Position numbers and translations under genes: made by a program. Under the pieces are notes generated by a model. The model worked only from the letters and a program-made list of their open reading frames with translations, searched no databases and was not told where the DNA came from. Shown here piece by piece: positions 6,946 to 12,326 of a stretch of DNA of 12,326 bases; the stretch's first letter is position 1; every line of letters begins with the position of its first letter. This DNA is from Bacteroidales bacterium UBA1064 (GTDB lineage: Bacteria; Bacteroidota; Bacteroidia; Bacteroidales; Tenuifilaceae): NCBI GenBank assembly GCA_002316235.1, contig DCDD01000081.1, positions 1 through 12,326 of the forward strand, in the 5' to 3' direction.

Positions 6946-8145
6946 ATGAACCTACACGAGTACCAGTCTAAGGCATTACTAAAGAAATCGGGAGTTAATG
7001 TACCATTGGGTAGTGTGGCATTTACGCCCGACGAAGCTGTTAAGGTAGCTGAAAGTGTGATAGAAGCCACAGGAACAGATGTTATAGCAGTTAAGGCCCA
7101 AATACATGCAGGCGGAAGAGGTAAGGGAGGTGGGGTAAAGATTGCCAAATCAACCGAGGAGGTAAGAAGATATGCACACGACATCATTGGGATGAGGCTA
7201 GTTACGCATCAAACAGGGCCTAAGGGCAAACTGGTTGGAAAGGTATTGGTAGAACAGGGCATCTACCAGCCAGGGCCAGCGGAGGTAAAGGAGTTTTACA
7301 TAAGCATACTATTGGATAGATCAACCAGCCGAAACATCGTGGTTTACTCGCCCCAGGGAGGAATGGACATAGAGGCAGTTGCCTCACAAAGCCCCCAACT
7401 CATATTCAAGGAGGAAATAAACCCTCTGGGTCTCCAACCATACCAAGCCCGTAAAATTGCCTTTAACCTTGGCCTAACCGGAAAAGCATACTCCCAGATG
7501 GTGAAATTTTTAGCGAATCTTTATAACACCTATGAAGCCAACGATTTTTCTCTACTCGAGATAAACCCTGTAGTCAAAACATCCGACGATGATATATATG
7601 CAGCCGATGCCAAATGTACAGTTGATGATAGCGCCCTTTTCCGTCATCCCGATATAGCAGGGCAACGCGATCTTGACGAGGAGGAACCTGCCGAAGTTGA
7701 AGCAGGAAAGAATAACCTTAACTTTGTTAAACTCGATGGTAACGTTGGCTGCATGGTGAATGGGGCTGGGCTGGCCATGGCAACTATGGATATTATTAAA
7801 CTTTCAGGAGGGGAACCGGCAAATTTTCTGGATGTGGGTGGCAGTGCTAATGCAAAAACCGTTGCTGCGGGGTTTAGAATCATACTTAAGGATCCCAACG
7901 TAAGGGTTATCCTGATAAACATTTTTGGCGGAATAGTTCGTTGCGACAGGGTAGCCCAGGGAGTTGTGGAGGCCTACAGGGAAATAGGCAATATCCCAGT
8001 TCCGGTAATAGTAAGGCTTCAAGGAACAAATGCCTTGGAAGGCCGAAAGCTTATCGATCAGTCAGGATTAAGGGTATATACTGCAACATCGTTTCAGGAA
8101 GCAGCCAATTTGGTAAAGGAGATGGTTGAAAAGCAGGCTTTTTAA
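6946..8145 (+). CDS. sucC: Succinyl-CoA synthetase (ligase) beta subunit
   Basis: This 399-residue protein (E. coli SucC has 388) is the nucleotide-binding beta subunit that, with SucD, interconverts succinyl-CoA and succinate with ATP or GTP formation in the TCA cycle. It starts with the family N-terminus MNLHEYQSKALLKKSG. The ATP-grasp fold is marked by KAQIHAGGRGKGGG (about residues 50-63) and LEINPV (about 204). The C-terminal ligase domain has MVNGAGLAM (270 on), the FLDVGGSAN stretch and FGGIVRCD. The longer frame beginning at 6832 adds residues unlike the family and overlaps the divergent methyltransferase gene, so I reject it. No sucD lies on either side: the next gene is convergent with an 8-bp gap. 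The partner must be elsewhere. A near-consensus -7 (TATATTTA, 6909-6916) may drive it. Confidence 0.96.
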   Translation: MNLHEYQSKALLKKSGVNVPLGSVAFTPDEAVKVAESVIEATGTDVIAVKAQIHAGGRGKGGGVKIAKSTEEVRRYAHDIIGMRLVTHQTGPKGKLVGKVLVEQGIYQPGPAEVKEFYISILLDRSTSRNIVVYSPQGGMDIEAVASQSPQLIFKEEINPLGLQPYQARKIAFNLGLTGKAYSQMVKFLANLYNTYEANDFSLLEINPVVKTSDDDIYAADAKCTVDDSALFRHPDIAGQRDLDEEEPAEVEAGKNNLNFVKLDGNVGCMVNGAGLAMATMDIIKLSGGEPANFLDVGGSANAKTVAAGFRIILKDPNVRVILINIFGGIVRCDRVAQGVVEAYREIGNIPVPVIVRLQGTNALEGRKLIDQSGLRVYTATSFQEAANLVKEMVEKQAF

Positions 8146-8153
8146 ACGGAATC

Positions 8154-9416
8154 CTACCAGTTAACTTTTTTGCGCCGCACAGGCATTGTCATACACCTGG
8201 CTCCACCCCCACCACGCGGGAGTTCGCTTCCATCGATGGTTACTACATAGCTGGAGTAACTGCCTAGATCAACCCTTCCAGCAATTACATCTTTAGCCCT
8301 AATAACCTCAAACCCGTTTTTGTTCATCTCCTCAATGGTGTGTACGTTGCGAGCGTAGCCAATTACCTTGCCGGGCCCTATGGCTACAAAATTAGCCCCG
8401 CTATGCCATTGCTCCCGCTCCTGAACCCACCTGTCGGTGGTGCCTCCGCAGTAAACCGGCTTGAGGTCCATTCCCAACTTCTTTAGCGCAACCAACAGGT
8501 TGTCAACCGTTTTTATTTCCTCAACCCTTCCATTCGCAATGGTAATTTGGACTGTTTGGTACCGGTTGGGCTGAATAATAATTGGATCGTAAACCATACA
8601 CTTATCTGCATCCAGTAAAGTAAAAACCATATCGAGATGAATAAAGGACTCGGGCTTATAGGGTAGCTCCTGAACAAGAATATACTTTTTCCTAGCATCA
8701 CTGTTTAATTGTAACCTATTCAAAATGAAATCAATACCATGAGTGTTGGTTCGGGCACCGTTACCAATGAGTAAAACATCATCCCTAACAACCAGCACAT
8801 CGCCACCCTCAATGGTAGCGTTGCTTGCAAGTGTAAAAGCAGAAGGATTAACCGTTGAGGTATCAAAAATATCCGACATTGAAAAGATTGCCTCCATTAT
8901 TATGCTTTCGCGATGCCTAACCGTGCTTGCCATTTTGGCTATGACTACGCTTCTGGATATGGCAAATGAAGCGTCGCGGGTGAAGTAAAGGTTGTAAAGG
9001 GGCTTTAGGGAAAAGCGTTCGTGGCTCAAAAAGTTGGTCAGGTTATTCCTTACCAATGGAACCCCCTCAATAAGAAATTTTCCCAACTCCTTCGGACTAA
9101 CAGCCAGAAGATCGTCCATTAGCCACAGGGCATTCTCGGTAAGGCAAATTCTCCTAATCAATTCCTCCTTGGCAGATGGATTCGACAGCACTTGTTCCAA
9201 CAAATCGCCAACCTCAAAGGTTTGAGTAACTTTTGAAAGAACACCGCTAAGCTGGGCATGCTCCTTTCGAGCAACACTAAGGTTGAGAATGTCGCTATAG
9301 AGGGCTCGTTCGGCATTTTCGGGTGTCATATTCTCTACTTCCGGGCCCGGCGTGTGGATAATAACTCCCTCAAGTTCACCAATTTCCGACTGAATGTTAA
9401 CCGAAATTTTATTCAT
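8154..9416 (-). CDS. arcA: Arginine deiminase
   Basis: The 420-residue protein hydrolyses arginine to citrulline and ammonia; family members are about 405-420 residues. The N-terminal signature SEIGELEGVIIHTPGPE (10-26) opens the five-fold propeller. The catalytic set is complete: Asp148 (YFTRD), Glu203 (IEGGD), His260 and Asp262 (IHLDMVF), and nucleophile Cys408 in GGGGARCMTMP close to the C-terminus. The ATG at 9416 is used; the frame extends one codon further only to a TTG. The flanking genes are sucC and an SDR, with no ornithine carbamoyltransferase, carbamate kinase or arginine-ornithine antiporter beside it, so the energy-yielding ADI operon is not assembled here. It may serve arginine breakdown, acid or ammonia balance, or citrulline supply. 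A promoter may lie about 190 bases upstream (9607-9600) or immediately before the gene. Confidence 0.94.
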   Translation of the reverse strand: MNKISVNIQSEIGELEGVIIHTPGPEVENMTPENAERALYSDILNLSVARKEHAQLSGVLSKVTQTFEVGDLLEQVLSNPSAKEELIRRICLTENALWLMDDLLAVSPKELGKFLIEGVPLVRNNLTNFLSHERFSLKPLYNLYFTRDASFAISRSVVIAKMASTVRHRESIIMEAIFSMSDIFDTSTVNPSAFTLASNATIEGGDVLVVRDDVLLIGNGARTNTHGIDFILNRLQLNSDARKKYILVQELPYKPESFIHLDMVFTLLDADKCMVYDPIIIQPNRYQTVQITIANGRVEEIKTVDNLLVALKKLGMDLKPVYCGGTTDRWVQEREQWHSGANFVAIGPGKVIGYARNVHTIEEMNKNGFEVIRAKDVIAGRVDLGSYSSYVVTIDGSELPRGGGGARCMTMPVRRKKVNW

Positions 9417-9464
9417 CAATACAAAATTTATGTTTCTGATTATAAATACTTTATTCCCTACCTT

Positions 9465-9578
9465 CTAGTCATTAGGGTTGGTCGAAAAAAACATCCACAT
9501 TTTGAATTCGCCGAGCTCGTAGGTAACCCCCGCTTGTACAAACATACTTAGGCAAGCTTTCTTACATGGGTGCTTCAT
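9465..9578 (-). CDS. Possible small ORF (37 aa) upstream of the arginine deiminase
   Basis: An ATG frame of 37 codons begins MKHPCKKACLSMF and ends FFSTNPND before TAG, 48 bases ahead of the deiminase ATG and on the same strand. An exact -7 box (TAATTTTG) lies 22 bases upstream of its ATG. Codon choice looks gene-like, and the local base composition is less AT-rich than the rest of the gap. It could be a small protein, a leader ORF for the deiminase, or the end of a decayed gene. I recognise no family and it has no clear membrane segment. Treat it as a hypothesis. Confidence 0.25.
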   Translation of the reverse strand: MKHPCKKACLSMFVQAGVTYELGEFKMWMFFSTNPND

Positions 9579-9599
9579 GGTAATAAAGGTAGAAACTTA

Positions 9600-9607
9600 C
9601 AAAATTA
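9600..9607 (-). promoter_or_regulatory. Candidate -7 box for the small ORF/arginine deiminase unit
   Basis: The minus strand reads TAATTTTG, matching TAnnTTTG exactly. A minus-strand TTTG lies at 9627-9624, 16 bases further upstream, slightly closer than the typical spacing. If real, the deiminase mRNA carries a leader of about 175-180 nt. Confidence 0.4.
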
Positions 9608-9823
9608 ACAAATCTCAACAGAACAAATGGGATATGCCGGCTAAGGGGGTATGCATACATGTTTACAAATAAAAAATTCAGGTTTTAATTGCCGGAAATA
9701 TAAAATGGTAGAAACCGGCAATAACGCTGGCTGAGTGTATCAAGTGTTATATTAAGGTTGCATGGGCAAATTTCTTGAAACCGCTGCTCAAATTTCTACC
9801 AGAGATTCAACGCATCAAGCGCA

Positions 9824-10726
9824 TTATGGATTATACCCATCTAATTTCATTTGCGAGTAAACCAACCTTAGAGCCTCGGTTAAACCCTTAGGGGAATAGC
9901 CCAGCTGCTCAATTGCCTTATGACAACATAACGAAGTGTTAAGGGGTCTCCTGGCTGGCTCAGTTAACATTTCAGTGCTCACTGGCAAAAGAAGTTCTGG
10001 ATTCAATCCAAATACTTCAGCCGTCCTAGCCGCCAAATCAGCGACTGAGATTATCTCGCTTCCTGCAAGGTGAAATATTCCTGTTGCCCTGTTGGTAGCT
10101 ATAGCCTCGATACCTCGAGCCAAATCCTCAGCAAGGGTTGGCGTTCGAATTTGATCGAAAGCAACCCTAAATGGGTTACCCTTTATCAAGTTCTCGGCAA
10201 CACGTAAAACAATGTTTGACCGGGACAGCCTTTGCTCGTATCCGAATACCAGTGAGGTTCTAGCGATAGCCCATGGTGCTGACATTGACGCTACCACCTG
10301 CTCGGCCTCAGCTTTTGACATCCCGTAGTAGCAGATTGGATTAGCCCGATCCTCTTCCGCATATTGACCTTTCAATCCGTCAAAAACAAAATCGGTGGAC
10401 ATCAGAATAAGTTGAACTCCATAGTCATTGCAAGCCATGGCTATTCGGGCGGTGAGATCTACATTTAGCCTTTTACAGGCAAAACGATCAACTTCACATG
10501 CATCGGGACTGGAAAGTGCAGCACAATGTATAATAACATCGGGATGGGTTTCATCAACCATAAAGTTAATGTCTGCATTTAGCAGGTTTGATGTAAAGGT
10601 AACAGCGCCGGGAATTTGCAGCTTTTTTAGGGATGTAGCATAAACCTCATGCTTTCCGCCTGAAAGTAGCTGCCGGGTAATTTTTTTCCCAACAAGTCCG
10701 TTTGCCCCAGTAACCAGTATTCTCAT
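9824..10726 (-). CDS. RmlD-like extended short-chain dehydrogenase/reductase
   Basis: This 300-residue Rossmann-fold enzyme has the length of dTDP-4-dehydrorhamnose reductase. Residues 1-13 (MRILVTGANGLVG) carry the GxxGxxG NAD(P)-binding loop. The STDFVFDG segment (110-117) and Tyr134/Lys138 in YGMSK form the catalytic Ser/Thr-Tyr-Lys set. QIRTPTLAEDLA (192-203) matches the RmlD substrate-domain pattern. The segment after the third strand reads HCAALSSPDACE instead of the usual NCAAYTAVDKAE, and no rfbA, rfbB or rfbC gene is near, so a rhamnose role is not supported; it may act on another sugar nucleotide. The ATG at 10726 directly precedes the Rossmann strand, whereas the upstream frame begins only with TTG. 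It lies 105 bp downstream of the DUF2851 gene on the same strand and could be co-transcribed. Confidence 0.85.
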   Translation of the reverse strand: MRILVTGANGLVGKKITRQLLSGGKHEVYATSLKKLQIPGAVTFTSNLLNADINFMVDETHPDVIIHCAALSSPDACEVDRFACKRLNVDLTARIAMACNDYGVQLILMSTDFVFDGLKGQYAEEDRANPICYYGMSKAEAEQVVASMSAPWAIARTSLVFGYEQRLSRSNIVLRVAENLIKGNPFRVAFDQIRTPTLAEDLARGIEAIATNRATGIFHLAGSEIISVADLAARTAEVFGLNPELLLPVSTEMLTEPARRPLNTSLCCHKAIEQLGYSPKGLTEALRLVYSQMKLDGYNP

Positions 10727-10735
10727 ATTGCAATT

Positions 10736-10749
10736 AAATACGTGTATTT
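10736..10749. repeat. Palindromic element in the leader of the SDR gene
   Basis: AAATAC-GT-GTATTT is a 14-bp inverted repeat (6-bp arms) 10 bases upstream of the SDR start; the perfect 8-bp palindrome ATTGCAAT (10727-10734) lies between it and the ATG. It could be an operator, but the arms are AT-rich and may be chance. Confidence 0.25.
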
Positions 10750-10831
10750 TCTTTAACTCCAGCAATTCCCCGATTTCCGCAAATGTTATAAAGTTTGTTG
10801 TAGGGTGTATTTTTACGTTCGTTTTAAGACT

Positions 10832-12112
10832 CTAAATATAGGCTGCTTTAAGCAATAATTTTATGCCAACAGGGCAAAATATGCACTTTCGAGCATCGCA
10901 GAATGTTGACTTTAAGTGTATAACAGCCTGGCTATCAGACGAATTACATGACTTAACCCCCATAGAATCGAATTTTTTTATAATATGATTTTCCTCGGGG
11001 GGAATCTCCTCCAAAATTGAAATTGCCTTTTCCTTTAGTTTCTGGTTACCCCTCCAACCACCATAGGCAAACATGAAGGGAATGACGGCATTAATAATAA
11101 TCACGTTGATAGTAGCAGTGCCCAAACTTTTTTTTCGTGATTTAACCGGAAATCCAAATAAGTAATGATTATACCAGTAAGGCGATGTTTCAACTTGGAA
11201 AAGTTCTTGCAGCTGCTTTAAGGAGCTTGCCTCCACCGCTTTGGAAAAAAGAGAGGTAGAATGATGTATTAACATGGCAAGCTGCGCAAGGCGGATAGTG
11301 GGAAATGAAACAGGCCTCATTCGTAAAAATTTCCATAAGCTACCATCGATCGGAGTAAGGTTAAATTTTTTCTTAAGAAAGGAGTACTCCATCCTGAGCG
11401 AAAGTAGGTACTCGTCCTCTACATCAAAACGGTTTAGTAATCCGGCCTGCCCAAATATAAGCGATTCGAGTTGAAAAAGGTTATTCTTATGCTTTGCCAG
11501 CACCTTTAAAGGGGTTTCCTGGGCTAAGATTTCGGCCGGAAAAGCGTTGACCTTAAGGCCAAAGGTTCTGGTGACCGCCCGATAGAAAGCTTCCTCCCAG
11601 CTTCCATGACATTTTTCGAGCGATTTACCTATTTCATCGGTTTTGGCCTGTAAACGCTCCACCATCATTCTGTCGAGGAGGGCTCTTTTTGTTAGGTTAT
11701 CAACATTTGGTAGCACCTCACCGCATGGGATGTAGCTTCCAGAACTCGTCAATCTTGAATATTCTCTTTCCAACCCGAACGGGTAGCTTATGGCAAGAGT
11801 GGGAATAGGCACACCGCGGGAATTTATAGCCGGCTTGTCGTTGTTAACAACCACGTGCAGCACAACGTTATCGTAGGCTCTATCAGTGTGGTGGTTATGG
11901 GCAAACCATTCGGAAGAATTAATGTGCATCTCAACATTTCCTACCCAGGTTGTTCCGTTCAACCTAACCTTTGCATTAAAAAAATCGGGACCGGCATCAG
12001 AATTATATGTACCGGGGTCTAACACCTCAAGCTGGCAGTTGTCTGAAGTATTTAAGCCCGAAAAGGCAAATGATTTATACTGCCATAAGAAATGAATAAA
12101 AGACTCAACCAT
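10832..12112 (-). CDS. DUF2851 family protein of unknown function
   Basis: The sequence matches what I know of DUF2851 (Pfam PF11013), a family common in Bacteroidota with no assigned function. From the ATG at 12112 it has 426 residues, the family's usual size, and begins VESFIHFLW like its relatives. A longer start at 12178 would add 22 residues (MPSVNFLPVFFVTCC...) not typical of the family. The conserved core at 41-90 is rich in possible ligands: GPDFFNAKV with Asp43, GNVEMH with Glu61 and His63, then WFAHNHHTD and LHVV. A cysteine appears in SYIPCG (Cys130), and the C-terminus has Cys405, Cys410 and Cys413 (C-x4-C-x2-C), which look like metal or Fe-S ligands. There is no membrane segment. 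Whether it is an enzyme is inference only; see findings. Confidence 0.85.
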   Translation of the reverse strand: MVESFIHFLWQYKSFAFSGLNTSDNCQLEVLDPGTYNSDAGPDFFNAKVRLNGTTWVGNVEMHINSSEWFAHNHHTDRAYDNVVLHVVVNNDKPAINSRGVPIPTLAISYPFGLEREYSRLTSSGSYIPCGEVLPNVDNLTKRALLDRMMVERLQAKTDEIGKSLEKCHGSWEEAFYRAVTRTFGLKVNAFPAEILAQETPLKVLAKHKNNLFQLESLIFGQAGLLNRFDVEDEYLLSLRMEYSFLKKKFNLTPIDGSLWKFLRMRPVSFPTIRLAQLAMLIHHSTSLFSKAVEASSLKQLQELFQVETSPYWYNHYLFGFPVKSRKKSLGTATINVIIINAVIPFMFAYGGWRGNQKLKEKAISILEEIPPEENHIIKKFDSMGVKSCNSSDSQAVIHLKSTFCDARKCIFCPVGIKLLLKAAYI

Positions 12113-12197
12113 AGTATCAAGCTGCTTCTTATGGCAACAAGTTACAAAAAAAACAGGCAAAAAATTAACCGAAGGCATTTAGGATACAAAAAATAAA

Positions 12198-12205
12198 TAC
12201 CTTTG
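12198..12205 (+). promoter_or_regulatory. -7 promoter box, probably for the tRNA
   Basis: TACCTTTG followed by CA is an exact and very typical Bacteroidota -7 box. It points toward the tRNA, whose first base is 92 bases downstream, so the primary transcript would have a leader of about 85 nt to be trimmed. The matching -33 is weak. The box lies upstream of the DUF2851 gene on the other strand. Confidence 0.55.
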
Positions 12206-12296
12206 CATGGATTGGTGGGGGTTTAAAGCTATTTAAAAAAGGATTAACCTTTCACAATCAATTTTCTAGTAGGCCTGTTCTAAAGAGGTAAACAAT

Positions 12297-12326
12297 CGGG
12301 GTGTAGCGCAGCCCGGTTAGCGCGCT
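12297..12326 (+). tRNA. tRNA-Pro, 5' part (cut by window edge)
   Basis: The last 30 bases fit the start of a tRNA: 7-base acceptor strand CGGGGTG, T8-A9, then D-stem GCGC, loop AGCCCGGTTA and D-stem GCGC. A first-base C with GTAGCGCAGCC is characteristic of proline tRNAs; initiator tRNA also starts with C but differs in the D-arm. The anticodon is beyond the window, so the amino acid is inferred. Confidence 0.8.

Larger units (their letters stand above)
9417..9823. other. 407-bp intergenic region between two minus-strand genes
   Basis: This region holds the possible 37-codon ORF and its -7 box (9465-9607). It also has a 10-bp palindrome GTATGCATAC at 9649-9658 and an 8-bp inverted repeat ATTGCCGG/CCGGCAAT (9688-9695, 9715-9722; 19-nt loop). 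The octamer GGTAGAAA occurs twice directly (near 9587 and 9707) and once inverted (near 9794). I see no intrinsic terminator for the SDR gene here. Confidence 0.5.

Noticed and set aside
7644..7922. Antisense frame inside sucC
   Set aside because: It has low-complexity Ser/Pro/Ala composition, no start context and no homology, opposite a highly conserved gene.
8129..8143. AAAAG-CAGG-CTTTT as a sucC terminator
   Set aside because: The stem is short and AT-rich, lies within the last codons of sucC, and has no real T tract after it.
10727..10765. 13-residue extension of the SDR protein
   Set aside because: It begins with TTG, and the Rossmann strand MRILVTG starts at the ATG at 10726.
12113..12178. 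22-residue N-terminal extension of DUF2851, resembling a short hydrophobic leader
   Set aside because: The family starts at VESFIHFLW; the extension gives an atypical length. The upstream ATG is real, so this is the less certain of the start choices.
12207..12236. Nine-codon ORF beginning ATG GAT TGG TGG just after the TACCTTTG box
   Set aside because: The predicted transcription start would fall at or after its ATG, and it is too short to support.

Overview
The window looks like ordinary chromosome from a member of the Bacteroidota, probably an anaerobic or microaerobic Bacteroidales-type organism. The clues are Bacteroidota-type -7 promoter boxes (TAnnTTTG) in front of several genes, a DUF2851 protein, a Bacteroidota-style deoxynucleoside kinase, an OmpA/TPR lipoprotein and a secreted S9 prolyl oligopeptidase. 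Base composition is moderate in genes and AT-rich between them. I see no transposase, phage gene, CRISPR array or defence cassette.

Left end (1-1514): a minus-strand pair made of a NuoF-like flavoprotein, cut by the window edge, and a complete NuoE-like 2Fe-2S protein. They are either the diaphorase module of a bifurcating [FeFe] hydrogenase (HydBC) or two complex I subunits. Immediately upstream lie two tandem TGTTA-N6-TAACA sites that match the known operator pattern of the NADH-sensing repressor Rex. This is the most interesting regulatory signal in the window. An 820-bp AT-rich gap without a convincing gene follows.

Middle (1515-6293): three plus-strand genes, probably separate transcripts. 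They are a GTG-started prolyl oligopeptidase with lipoprotein-like signal peptide, a deoxynucleoside kinase, and an OmpA/TPR lipoprotein with an exact -7 box in front and a good intrinsic terminator behind.

Right half (6328-12326): a TrmH/SpoU RNA methyltransferase (minus) is divergent from sucC (plus). sucC converges, with an 8-bp gap, on an arginine deiminase (minus) that has no arcB/arcC beside it. A 404-bp gap follows with a possible 37-codon ORF. Then come an RmlD-like extended SDR and a DUF2851 protein, both minus. The window ends inside the 5' half of a probable tRNA-Pro (plus).

The genes do not form one pathway. Redox cofactor handling (NuoEF/Hyd), the TCA cycle or succinate metabolism (SucC), arginine catabolism (ADI), nucleoside salvage, peptide degradation and RNA modification are represented singly. 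For several genes the plausible start differs from the longest reading frame (TrmH family, sucC, ADI, SDR, DUF2851), and I give the corrected starts. I found no clear new multi-gene system. The best leads are the Rex-type operator pair, a possible metal- or Fe-S-binding nuclease-like character of DUF2851, and the small ORF upstream of the arginine deiminase.
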